The translations under genes and the position numbers were made by a program. From assembly GCF_037042905.1 (NCBI RefSeq), contig NC_087258.1, forward strand, positions 6,984,501 to 7,048,500: DNA of 64,000 nucleotides, read 5' to 3'. The notes under the pieces were generated by a model that was given only the letters and a program-made list of their open reading frames with translations, ran no database searches and was not told where the DNA came from. Below are positions 11,341 through 22,580 of this stretch, in pieces (position 1 is the first letter of the stretch; each line of letters opens with the position of its first letter). This DNA is from Lytechinus pictus. Its lineage: Eukaryota; Echinodermata; Echinoidea; Temnopleuroida; Toxopneustidae.

Positions 11341-12700
11341 TAATATTCGCTATAGAAAATAACTACTAAAAAGTATGTACTTGTCAAATTACCAAGATTT
11401 TTTGCAAGGGTGTGGCCTGCCCGTGTGGGTATTTTTTGCAGTGTAAACAAAAATTAAGAGAATGATCCTGTTCCTAAAAGCATGCTGGGTGCGGATGCTG
11501 TTTTAGCTTGCAGAGTCATGTACCTTGTCTGTACCTGGTCTGCTCTTCAGACGATATTACAGATGATCATGCTCATAACTTTGAGAACTCACCCCGAAAG
11601 GGTCTGCTAGGTAAATGTATTCATACAAAAACAAATGTCATGTACATGCATCTTGAGGGCTGGACAAACCCTTGTAATTAACAGGTATTCTGGTGATTGA
11701 GTCGGTCTGACAGCACCTTATCATGAAGTGGGTATACATGCAGATTACATTAGTCAAAGGGATTTCTTTCCCCTTGCCCTTGAAGTCCTAGACTGAGTTC
11801 ATATGACTATTTTGCATGGTACAGTAGGCCTAACATTGTTTTGAGAACATATTCAAGTAGAAAGATTCAATTCAATTAGGTTTATGACAGAAAAAAAGAA
11901 CATGCAGCTCCTCAAAAGCTGAAGTTGTTCATTTGATAGAAAAAGAACGATTGGATTCATGACATATACAGTATTAACATGTAGGGCTAAACTGGTTTAT
12001 TCAATCATCAATTAGAATTAATGTCAAATCTCAATTGCAAAAATAGATATCCTTGATTCATTCCGAATTATTTTTATTTAATTTGCTTGAATGCATAGCT
12101 TTAGACATTTGTCAGTTATGATGATGTCATACTGTCCTCGGTGGCAGGCTTTAGAAAGGAAACTGTTAAGATTGTATTGAACTAGATCTTCCTCAGATAT
12201 GTAGTAAAACTGCTTGCTGTACTCAAAAGTTCAAGATTAAACCATATCGGCTGTGAATAATGACCAGTTTTTTTTAAATAGTTAGATTTAAACTTTGAGA
12301 GATAGAACCTTATGAATTTGAATTTAAAGCAAAAAGTGTTTGATTGAATCCTTTTATATTTAGAAATACACGTATCTTGCTTATTAAAAGTATATGAATT
12401 AAAAAAAATAATTTTGCTGGTCACTTTTCACGGCCAATCTGAATTTATTTTAAATCCTTGAAGCGCTGTTTAAGAACTCAGCTACAATCAGACAAAAGTT
12501 ACCATATCTGGAAATAGTGCGAATGCATTCCCACAGAAACAGGCACAGCATCACCAAATGTTTTGCATCATGATTCGTGTTTATAAGCATGGGCTGAACA
12601 TATGTATGAACACACCTTTCGAGTCTTTGGCTTTAGTCATTTCCCCCAGATTTTCCTGAACCTGAGGAATCTCTTGGCATGAGAGGATTGGTGCCAATAG
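11341..12700. other. Intron sequence without recognisable feature
   Basis: AT-rich intronic DNA. No gene, named repeat or clear inverted repeat was seen. Confidence 0.55.
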
Positions 12701-12838
12701 AGGAGCATTTCATGAAAAGTTTAGTCGGCGATTTTCACCTTGCAATTTTCTCCCAACCAATCAGAGGCAAGGATTTGCAGAAGCTTGTAACAGCAATCAG
12801 TGAAAAATCACTGAGTATTTGTTTCATGAAAGGCTCCC
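12701..12838. repeat. Miniature fold-back element with CCAATCAGA core
   Basis: GGAGCATTTCATGAAA at the left is mirrored by TTTCATGAAAGGCTCC at the right. The core reads 'caaccaatcagaggcaaggatt', nearly the same as 'agccaatcagatgcaaggatt' at about 490 (same small family). Confidence 0.7.
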
Positions 12839-13458
12839 TAGATATTGAAAATTGAATATCCAGGATATGACAAGGGTAAATCAAATAACCATATTAAACA
12901 CTCTCAGTCATACCCATGTCATGTTAACCAGGGGAAAAACAAGTAAATGAAAAAAGATCAAATACTCCTGTTGATCTACAGATTTTGACTTCTAGTTTGT
13001 TTTAATTCGCCAACATTTTTATATCATTCTTGAAGTCATGCCTCTGCCCATTGTACATGTAGATGGTTGCCACAGGCATTTGTTTTTTGGGTCATCCGTC
13101 CTGCTATTGTTCTTGTGATAACTAAAGAACCGTCTGACAGATCAACTTCAATCTTGGTACCATGCATGCATACATGTATTGGAGGGACAATCACCTGATT
13201 TGAGGTCAAATGTCACAGACTGACCCGAAAATGTCTCATTCTTGCAATTAACCAAAAAACTGTTTATTAGTTTAAGGGACCAATTTCAAAGTTCCAACTT
13301 GTCTTGTGTGCACATGCGAGTGATTATAATGTTCTTAGATTTGGGTCTTATTAGGTCAGAGGTTGGAATGTCGCAAAGGTAAAGTATTATGTCTTTGACA
13401 AGTCTTGCACTCGCGATAACCACAGAACAATATTAGGGATCAACTTCTCACTCTTATA

Positions 13459-14332
13459 TGCTTTTCACACTGCACTTTTTTTCCTTAACCCCGGGCCCCA
13501 CCAATTTCCCGGGGTTAAGCTTAGCCCACTTCGTTTTCACACTACATTTTAGCAAAGTGGGCTAGCACGGTAAATAGTACGGTACTATCTGGCCCTGCAA
13601 AAAAGCAGGGCTAGCCGGCTTATTGTGGTGCTAGCACCACAATTGCGGTGCTAAGAGATGCAGTGTGAAAACGAAACAGGGCTAAGGAAAGTGGGGCTAA
13701 GTATAAGCCAATCACGGAAGTCGAATTGCACGTTAATCACGCTCTGTATGGTAAAATCATCAATATTCATGAGCTGAGGGATAGTCCGGGGTTAAGGCAT
13801 TATCCCGGCTGAGCAGATACATGTAGTATGGGGTTAAGAAAGACAGTGTGAATCGAAAAAAAGATAGTATGGGGTTAAGGATAGTCTGGGGTTAAGGATA
13901 GTATGGGGTTAAAGATAAATTCCAGTTTTGGGGACGATCTCAAAATGACTTTTTACAGAATTTAATATAATGATCACCAAAGTGTCTGTTTGTATGAATA
14001 AAAAATATGTGCCAAAGGATTCTGGAAGAAATTGTGTAATTGCTGAGAAATAAGCAAAATAAGCGCGGATTCTGTCACTTCCGTCTGGTCTTTATTCCAG
14101 CAATAATAATACACTGTCCCACGTGTGCCTTTCTGTGTTGGCGATCTTCAGTGTGATGGTTTTTTAGCTTAGATATTATGATTTCACAAAGTTCAGTTTA
14201 TGTAACTGTACCAGATCTAGATCCACGATGATATAGTAATACTTAACCTTGGTTTTACAGACTTTCTCACGAAATCAGTATTTTACTGCAACTACTGTCA
14301 TTTAGCTTTAAGGAAATGCAGTGTGAAAAGCA
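13459..14332. mobile_element. Repeat A, full copy with a nested TTAA element
   Basis: Terminal inverted repeats TGCTTTTCACACTGCA and TGCAGTGTGAAAAGCA flanked by TA on both sides. The body is palindromic (CCCCGGGCCCC, GCTTAGCCCAC, GGGGTTAAG). Repeat B (13913-14307) has inserted at a TTAA inside the right arm; removing it restores 'ggggttaaggaaatgcagtg' exactly as seen uninterrupted at about 29985-30002. Non-autonomous. Confidence 0.85.
13909..14311 (+). mobile_element. Repeat B copy 1 (395-bp MITE, TTAA duplication)
   Basis: TTAA at 13909-13912 and 14308-14311 bracket 395 bp starting AGATAAATTCCAG and ending TCATTTAGCT (inverted ends AG.TAAAT). The body words 'gacgatctcaaaatga', 'gatcaccaaagtgt' and 'tgtaccagatctagat' are shared with copies at 18538, 34621, 38966 and 43500. 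No coding frame. Confidence 0.9.
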
Positions 14333-15087
14333 TATTAGCTATAAATGTATGCATATGATTTAACAGAGTTCTGATTAGATTTGGAGGTCATGAGGTTAAA
14401 GGTCATAGAAGTCTTTATGGTGGATAAGTTTAACATGTTTTCTCGAGATTGTCACATTTGAATTTCCTCATCTACCAAAAGGGAATACAAAATTGAGGAT
14501 TTGGACTGTAACCAGAACAACTGAACAATAGTATTGAAGCAGAGCAAATCATAAGATGCTTTTACACCCACCCAGTCATGAAAAATACCTGAAATAACAA
14601 GTGTGAAAGACAAGTACTGTCCTTATGTAAAATTAGCTGTAAATGTCCGCAACAATTATCAGAGAATTGACCTCCAGGTGCTACATGTATACACACTCAA
14701 TCCTGGTATTTTGTAGGGAACTCAACTCAGATAAAAAGATGGCAATCCCTGAATAGATTTTCCGAAGTGAGTAGGTACTAAAAAACTTTTGCAAGTATTT
14801 CTCCAAGGTTGAAGGATTTTTGCAGTATTGGTACATTGTATGTTAGTGAATTATTAGAGAGAGCTTGGGTTCATTTATTAAAGTGTGGATGTGCAGTATA
14901 CATGTTCATTGCATTGTCAGTCTAAAATTAGTCTTTTTGAGTTTTTTCTTGTGATTGGGCAGATATGAATAGGCATATTGTTGTATTGTAGTTATGGTGG
15001 TATGAGCTTCACATACATGTATTTGCCCAGGGTCCAATGTTATTATACTTTAGCCGCAGACCTGGTAGTGATCAGGGGAGCATTACC

Positions 15088-15252
15088 TAGTCTGCTGAGC
15101 AAACCCTTCACTTGAGTTAAGGGTCTGAATGTGCAGCCTACTCATGCCTTGTGTACTGAAGGCTCTGAACAGAAAGTTTTGTATGTGCTAGTCTTTGCTT
15201 GGAGGCATACTTGTTGATCAAAGTTCCAATCAGGGTCTGTGCCTGCAGACTA
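15088..15252. repeat. Fold-back element, TAGTCTGC family, copy 1
   Basis: Ends TAGTCTGCTGAGCAAACCC and GGGTCTGTGCCTGCAGACTA. About 90% alike by eye over its whole length to 19894-20062, including 'agcctactcatgccttgtgtactgaagg'. Confidence 0.75.
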
Positions 15253-15517
15253 AGCATTACCTGAGGCTGAAACAAGAAGTAAGTTATTTGTACTGAATAT
15301 TTGTTACAAGCTATTGAAATCCTTTCATCTGATTGGCTCAGAGAAAATTTATTGGTGAGAATCGTGGAAAAGATTATTCATGCCTTGGTACCTTACCCCA
15401 GGGTACTGAATGAATGAATGAATGAACTTTATTGGGGAAAACACTGGGGGAAACACTGTGTTAGTTCATGTGTAACGTTGCAGGGAAAGAATGAGCATTT
15501 TTAGATGTGTTTGGTTC

Positions 15518-15661
15518 AAATGCTAGTTGCATGATCTTTTAATTTACATGTAGGTTAAATGCAGATCTAGTATGACTATAGGTGGAAACCAAAATGCTAG
15601 TTGCATGATCTTTCAATTTACATGTAGGTTAAATGCAGATCTAGTATGTGACTATAGGTGC
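15518..15661. repeat. 74-bp tandem duplication
   Basis: A unit beginning AAATGCTAGTTGCATGATCT and including 'atttacatgtaggttaaatgcagatctagtatg' is repeated once at a period of 74 bp with few differences. A short (TGAA)n run lies just upstream, near 15410. Confidence 0.9.
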
Positions 15662-15750
15662 TTAATGAAACCAAAACCCAAGAAGAGAAGCAAGCTTATT
15701 AGAAAGAGTACATTGTAAAATGAGAGGAACAATTAAAAACATCAAAAATG

Positions 15751-16067
15751 GTACTTTCTGTGGGGATCCTCAAATTGGTCACCATGCTTCAGAATCGCAG
15801 ATTTTGTAGACAACTCTCCGTTTGTTTTGGACACAAATTTTCAAATTTTCCCCATTACCTTTCAAATTGCATCTTGCCTCACTCTTCGGAGCATTTGTCA
15901 TGGAATAAATAAAATTCACACCGCATATGTCAAGGTTAGGAGATAATGTGAAATATCAAAAATAAAGGGGAAAATCTAAAAATTTGTGTACAAAACAAAT
16001 TGAGAGTTGTGCACAAAATCAGCCATTTGAAACATGTTTGCCAATTTGAGGACCCTATAGAAAGTAC
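15751..16067. repeat. Fold-back element (GTACTTTCT..CCTCAAATTGG ends)
   Basis: GTACTTTCTGTGGGGATCCT followed by CAAATTGG at the left is mirrored at the right by CCAATTTGAGGACCCTATAG then AAAGTAC. Inner arms around 15850 and 15970 also pair. A decayed relative of one arm appears near 58950-59230. Confidence 0.7.
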
Positions 16068-16421
16068 AACAAGACTTTTCAAACGTCCATAACTCGCTTA
16101 TCCTATAGCCGATTTTGATGAAGCAAGTTTTAGATTGCTTCTCTCATTTTATTATTTCTGATAAGATGGATTCTCTCCTTGTATTTTGGTTTCCTTAATT
16201 AAAATGCAAACTTGTGGGCTTTATGCTTTGGATAGGATTCTATAAGCAGTGGTGGATCTAGGATTTTGAAATGAAGGGGAGGGGTAAAGATCAAACACCT
16301 GGGTCCCATCTTACAAAGAGTTACGATTGATCCAATTTTTGGATTGGTAGATGATTAAAATTTGCATACATCGAGAACGGCGATCAGAATCGTCAAAACG
16401 ACACATGTCAGTTACACAATA

Positions 16422-16839
16422 AGGCCGTCTGCACCAGCCCGAGTTTTCAAATTAGTGAGCTATTTCTGATCCGGCAAATTATCCCGATCTTCCGGCAAAT
16501 TATCCAGATCTGAACAATTTCGAGATTATTTGTAATGGAGACGCAATTATAGCGCTAGTTCGTAGGATTTATCTCAAGATTGCAATCCCAAGTCATCTTT
16601 GGATTATTTGCAAAATAGCGGGCTATTTTACGAATTATCCCGCTAATTCGCAGGTGCAGATGCACTCGGGATTATTTATTCATGGCGTCAGACCATAATG
16701 CATCGATGCCTCGCTCGAGCAGGAATCGCTCTTGCGATGGTGGAGACGGGGTTTCTTGAAACTCAAGATAAATCGCGAAGAGGGCCGATCGGGCTAAAAT
16801 CTCAAGATTGAGCAAACTCGGGCTGGTGCAGCACCGCCT
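16422..16839. repeat. Fold-back element (CTGCACCAGCCCGAGTTT ends)
   Basis: The left AGGCCGTCTGCACCAGCCCG..GAGTTT is mirrored by AAACTCGGGCTGGTGCAGCA..CCGCCT at the right, arms of about 24 bp. The left half contains a 21-bp tandem word 'tccggcaaattatccngatct'. The minus-strand open frame across it is a by-product. Confidence 0.8.
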
Positions 16840-17558
16840 AATGTTCATGAGTAGTCCTTCCCACTTTGTTTTCAATGAGAATTTGAAATCTGAATGAGTT
16901 TATAAAACGCAAGTCACATCTGATCACATCGAATCTAATCCTGCATGTACATGTTTATGTGACTAGAGCATTACTATACAAACTGTTTATCCTGCCTCTG
17001 AAAATTATGCATAAAACATAATTGTATGGCTTAAAAACAAGTTGAAATGCCTTTCATCCCAAAGTGCTGTGCATGCCATACCCCTATTCCATTGTCATCT
17101 AATACAGATGAGTGCTCATTTCTAAATATAGAATAAAGTATTTAGTGAATGACATTGATATTGAAAGTTGATTCTAAATTCATTTTGTTCAAGTAAGCTT
17201 TCATTCTGCAAGCCTGCATGCATTGTCTGATAATGTGCAGCAAACAAAATTGTTCAAGAAGGTGTTTTTATGCCTACCTGATCACAAGAATACCTGCAAA
17301 TACTTAGTCCTCAAAAGACCCATTAATTCGACGGAGATTTTTTTTTATTAAGCTGTATTATACAGATTACAGTTTTCCTTCTAATCTTTATCAGATTACT
17401 GTAATCTGTATACACATTATGGTAGAAAAATCTTAATTTGTAAATTCTATATTCAGGTTATAATCTGTATTATATGGATGAGAAAAATTGTAAATCACAA
17501 TATATACAGGTTGTACGTATTAGAAGAAAAAAAACGTAATCTGTATTATATTTATATG

Positions 17559-17695
17559 ATATTGACTGGTCTTGAGGGGAACATCAAATATATTGCCAGC
17601 AAAAGAATCATATTGGCCCGAGTCTTTAGACGAGGGCAATATGGGTCTTTTAAGGGCAATATATTTGATGTTCCCGAAAGAAGGGCAGTCAATAT
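17559..17695. repeat. Long perfect-arm hairpin element
   Basis: Two arms of about 65 bp, ATATTGACTG..GGGAACATCAAATATATTGCC and its inverted copy, meet at a small loop near 17627. Open frames on both strands through here are mirror images of each other, as expected for a hairpin. Confidence 0.85.
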
Positions 17696-18537
17696 TTTTA
17701 TTATCATCCAAATCAGATATCTAGAGCAAAAATCATGATAACAGTGATATCTTTTAAGAATAGAGTTCTGTTGTGTCATGATAATATCAGTGTCTAGGCT
17801 CTGCACTTTACCATTATGACGTACTTGCAAGCGCCCAGATCCAGCGTTGTCTTTATTATGACGTAGATCGTTGGTGCGCGGAACATCATGAAGCGTATCA
17901 CCTTATTCGCATCCTCAAAGGCCCGGATGTGAGACCAGGGAAAATACAAAGGTATATTTTGCGTCGTCTCTGCATTCAAAGTCAATACGCGCATTGAGAC
18001 CGAGGAAAATACAAACAATATACCTATCCCTTCCTGATGATAATAAAATACAGGGAAATACGGTTTTGTAAATGACCAGCTCAGATGTCTGATACGGGTG
18101 ATAATAATTTGTAGAGATACATGTACTGTTTTATTTCCTCTGTGGCACTAATTATAGGCTTTCCTAGATCCAGATACAGCGCTAGTCTCGTCTCACATGC
18201 TTTCACATCTCATTTTCAATCTCCTCTTACAAAGATTTACATACTGAGGAGGAACCATCATAAAACTTGCTACTTGTGTTATAAATCTGGGATCGTTTGA
18301 TTATTGTCAATAGTGAGAATTTTAGCAAAGTGATTTTGAATAAACATGTAGAAGGTATAAAGGTAAATGTAATGAAGTAAGGATGAGTCTATCTTTCTCC
18401 CTCCTCCTCATTTGTCAAAAACTTGAAGCAGGAAAAGGACATGATATTAATTTTTGAGTAGGAGATGATATTTCCTGCCCTCTTTTTCTTAATCTTCCAA
18501 CTTTGTGCAATGACGTATGTATACAGGACCTTTCACA

Positions 18538-18946
18538 TTAAAGATAATTACCAGTTGTGGTAACGATCTCAAAATGAGTTTGAACAGAATGCGATGAAAT
18601 TACCACCAAAGTGTTTTGTATACGTGTATAAATAAAAAAGTATGTGCCAAATAGCTCTGGAAGAAAATGTGTAGTTGCTGAGAAATGAGCAAAATAAGCA
18701 CGGAATTCCATCAAATGTCGGGTATTTTTCGAAGCAATATTGATACACTGTCCCACATATGCTTTTCTGTGTTAGTGATCATCAGAATTATCGATTTTGG
18801 GCTAAGATTTCATGATTTTACAAAAATAAATTTACATTAATGTACCAGATCTAGATGTATGATATTTTGGCAATTACTGTAACCCTGATTTAAAAAACTT
18901 TCTCATGAAATAATTGTATGCTGCAACTACTGCCTTTTACCTTTAA
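18538..18946 (+). mobile_element. Repeat B copy 2 (TTAA MITE)
   Basis: TTAA at 18538-18541 and 18943-18946 bracket 401 bp starting AGATAATTACCAG and ending CCTTTTACCT. It shares 'aacgatctcaaaatga', 'ttaccaccaaagtgttt' and 'accagatctagatg' with the other copies. Confidence 0.9.
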
Positions 18947-19893
18947 GTGTATTTATTGAGGAACTTCTTGAATCGTCCAGCATGATCAGGAATTTGGTTT
19001 CCTGCATGGTTGGGAATTTTGCTCCATCGAACTAGTTTATATAGCCAACAAAATACTGGTCGTTAATTGCGTTTTCTAGGGGATATCAGTTGAAGTGGAC
19101 ATCATGAACATTTGGTCAAGTATCACATTGTGTGCGCATTGCATGATGGGAATAGCATTGCATGTTAGTCAAATTGAAAAAAGCAGAATCTCTATCTTGT
19201 ATGTCCAAGGAAAAATTGGTTGACCCACAATCCTCTCATGATAATGAACATGGTGGCACACGTAATATGAAGTTCGTGTATAGTGCATATCACGTTATCA
19301 TCCAACGTCTCAATGCGCTTCCTAATGGCCCGTGGATATTGTTATGAATTATGCGAACTGTTCACAACATTTGTTGCAAAGGTAGAATGTCAGTTCTGAT
19401 GTGAACTGACCCAAACAGGTTGTTGAAAATTTCCTTTAGGATGGCACGGGGAAACCTTCGTTTTATGATATTATCAGTGTTGATGCACACGTGCGCATTC
19501 AGGGCCATGTTCAGTCAATTTTCTTGAGTTGCTGGTAGAATCACAAATCAAAATGCAAACACAAAATGTGGTTGCTTCGGGATAGCGTTTAATCGATTTT
19601 TCTCCCACTTTACTTCAAGTCTACCCACTGGGCTTTGCAGCATGCACCTTTCATCCAAGCTACATGGATCGATGCAGACTTTCGAGGTTTTAGCCCTGAT
19701 TACGTCTTTCGGATGGTTATGTTATAGCCAGGTCCTAATAATATGCATCTTTTATATAGAACTTAATACAATTTTAGTAAGTGCTGCATACTATTAGCCT
19801 ATCCTTAGCATGGCTACCCCGATCAGGTGCTTTCAAGAACATTTAAGAAATTCCTTCCTACTGTATACCCATTTCCTACACCTGGGTGAAGAG

Positions 19894-20062
19894 TAGTCTG
19901 CTGTGCAAACGCTTCACTCGAGTTAAGGGTCTGAATTTGCAGCCTACTCATGCCTTGTGTACTGAAGGCCCTCTCGCTCAGCAAGTTTTGTATGTGCTAG
20001 TCTTTGCGTGGAGACACACTTGCTGATCAAAGTTTCAATCAGGGTCTGTGCCTGCAGACTAG
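19894..20062. repeat. Fold-back element, TAGTCTGC family, copy 2
   Basis: Ends TAGTCTGCTGTGCAAACGC and GGGTCTGTGCCTGCAGACTA; nearly the same as 15088-15252. A decayed tRNA-like stretch follows at about 20110-20175 ('gggatttgaactctagacc', 'tatccactgagccac'). Confidence 0.75.
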
Positions 20063-20216
20063 GTGAAGAGTACTAGCAAGTGCAGACAAACACTTGCTAT
20101 AGGACGTAAATGATGTGTTGGGATTTGAACTCTAGACCTTGGGGTTCAAATTCAGGACACTTATCCACTGAGCCACAATTATCATAATCATATCTGATAG
20201 ATTGATCAGCGTTTAT

Positions 20217-20387
20217 GACACCGTTCTCACTATGTTCCCAAAACTAGTTTACTGGAAACTAGTTTAACGTGTAGTGAGAACAGTCGAAGCGGTCTTGGAA
20301 GCGATGTTCCAAACCAGTTTCGAAAACCACCTCGCAATGTAGTTTTCAAGATCGCTTTGCCTCGTTAAACTGGTTTTAGAAACCGTT
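20217..20387 (+). mobile_element. Repeat C, left half, cut by the Gypsy insertion
   Basis: Starts GACACCGTTCTCACTATG and continues in the same order as 32042-32210 up to 'gttttagaaac', then the 4-bp word CGTT duplicated by the retrotransposon. The rest of the same copy resumes at 29489. Confidence 0.88.
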
Positions 20388-21573
20388 TGTTGGGACGGAT
20401 CTGAGTATTTATGAATTTGGTGGAAAAAATGTTATGTTTCTCTTTAAAAACAAAGACAAATCAAACACACCAATCAATCAGACTAGGAAAAAAAATGAGA
20501 AAAAACTAAACAAGCAACAACAAGCACGGCGACTCAAACACCCCAACTTTTAGCTAAACGTGATCATTCAAGAAAAATAAGCACTTGACAAAATAATTAC
20601 AGTTCGATGACTTCGATTTATAATTAAAATGATTCGAATGTTTTCTTTGACAAATTTACAAAGTGTTTACAACTCAAAGAAATGCCTGTATGATATATCC
20701 AATAATTGAAGACAGTAAATAAAGTTATGTCGAATATTCAAAGTAATTATAAGAGAGCAATTGATTATGTAATAAAATAGGATATAAACTCCAAAATAGG
20801 CCAAAGCGTTGAGAAGTTGACAGTTCGATCTGCTTTGCGAATTGAGTTGTTCGACCTGAACTTGGAAGGATGAAATACGTAGCTAGGCTTGCCGTATACA
20901 ACGGAGAGTGGATAACCGGTCTCGATGAATCATCGATATCAAGCAGGACAAAAACTCGTCTATGGTGAGGGTCTCAGTGGAACCCGATAAACATCAGGAA
21001 AAAGAAGTAAAAAGTCAGCTAAACCAGGAGTCCATTAATTCTCCTTTACAAAATGACGAGCCCAGACAGCATCGGTGAAGTACGCTGTCGGGAGCTAAGC
21101 CGACGGTCTCGGGGGAGATATTGGTTCAAATCCCCATAGAAAAAGATGTAACCAAAATTGAACACAGACGACTCTGCTGAAGTATCAGCAACCGGGCTTT
21201 TTTTTAAGAGTCCCGTATCGTTAATTAAGAACGCACGACCCGCCCTTACAGGGCGAGATCTGATTGGTCATTTTTCGTAACCAAGAAAAACATTATTTAC
21301 ATATTATTACTAAGTCGTGTCTCTTAGGGTTCAACACGTATTGGGAATGCTTCCTTTTGAAATTCACCTGCTGTTCCGGAAATACTGTCTTTAATAATAA
21401 CAGGTGGAAATTTCTTTGCGTCCAACTAAAAAAGAATCCAAATTGCATTTGATTCTTTTTTTTTACACAGTATCACATAAAAGTGCTTTTGATTCTTGTT
21501 TTACACAGTATCACATAAAAGTATTTCAGGCTTCTTTGATATCCTAAAAATAAACTCAGAAATTGTCACTACA
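20388..21573 (-). repeat. 3' LTR of the Gypsy element
   Basis: 1186 bp; in element orientation it starts TGTAGTGACA and ends GTCCCAACA. Almost identical to 28302-29488; differences seen are near 20448 (a/g), 21234-21240 (one substitution plus one missing base) and 21350 (c/t). Confidence 0.96.
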
Positions 21574-21578
21574 TAAAA

Positions 21579-21587
21579 TCCCCTCCT
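21579..21587 (-). other. Polypurine tract of the Gypsy element
   Basis: AGGAGGGGA on the minus strand, 5 nt before the 3' LTR, in the position expected for second-strand priming. Confidence 0.7.
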
Positions 21588-21679
21588 AGTAAGGAAGTCA
21601 TGAATATGTCTTACTTACGACAATCCATTTACAATAAACAGAACTACAAAGTATGATGAGTCATACGTAATTATGATAA

Positions 21680-22580
21680 TTAACAAACTGCAATATAACG
21701 CTCTGGAAATCGAACATGTCGTCCAGATCGAGTTTTTCGGATAGGTGCAGTGGGTGTACTCGTGCGCGAACTCTGCACTGCACTCTTTACCACAGAGCTT
21801 GGAATTCTGCCTTTAACGATACTTTTCGATTTTGATAGGCTTTCTTCCAGACTTTCTTGATTTTCAATGTATGCTACTTTCAAACGATCTATGCAAATCT
21901 GATCGCGTTTGCCATCAATGTCAAGCGTGAAAAAGCGGTCTTTGCGCTTTAGCACCTTATACGGTCCTTTGTATGGCTGTTGTAGCGGTTTGCGAACAGA
22001 ATCTACCCTAACAAATACATGCGAGCACGAGAAAAGATCTCTAGGGATATGCGTCGATCCTTGCTTCGCTCTAGTAGGGGTAAGTGTACATGACGCCATG
22101 TGTCTACGTAACCGGGATATGTAGTCACTCGGATCTACATCAGTTCGCTCAGCCGTAACGAACTGTCCGGGTAATCTCAGAGTTGTCCCGAAAACTAGCT
22201 CTGCTGATGAGCATGACAAATCTGCTTTAATGGTAGAACGGATACCCAGGAGTGTCAAAGGTAATTGTTCACTCCATCGAGAAGGATCCTCGTAAGCCTT
22301 CAAAGCAGCCTTAAGTTGACGGTGAAATCTCTCTACCATCCCGTTTGCCGCAGGATGATAGGCGGTTGTTCGGATGCGGGTTGTACCTAACAACTTAGTT
22401 AGTTCCGCGAAAAGGCGTGATTCAAATTGCCTACCACGATCGGTGGTGACAGAGCTGGGTGCACCAAACATGGCAACCCACCTTTCTACGAAGGTTTTGG
22501 CAACTGTTTCTGCGCGGATATCGGTTATCGGGATGGCTTCCGGCCATCTGGTAAAACGGTCTATACACGTAAGTAGATAT
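21680..22580 (-). pseudogene. Gypsy pol, 3' part: integrase core and C-terminus
   Basis: Continues the integrase frame right after the inserted element: a WPEAIPI-like stretch, then [11 protein letters not shown] (second catalytic Asp), and [11 protein letters not shown] (catalytic Glu, in NGMVERFH), giving the D,D-35-E pattern together with the first Asp in the upstream piece. A GPY/F-type module ([12 protein letters not shown]) follows, then a basic tail ending RFPERY near the stop. No chromodomain is recognisable. The frame is open throughout, so apart from the insertion at 22581 this half of pol looks intact. It is separated from the rest of pol by 2331 bp. Confidence 0.93.

Noticed and set aside
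21064-21140. tRNA-like stretch in the LTRs (ends in TTGGTTCAAATCCCC, B-box-like).
   Set aside because: No acceptor stem or proper arms could be formed; the same word is in both LTRs and is probably chance.
21264-21452. 62-residue frame present twice (also 29179-29367).
   Set aside because: It lies in the LTRs, antisense to the element, and is duplicated only because the LTRs are; no known domain.
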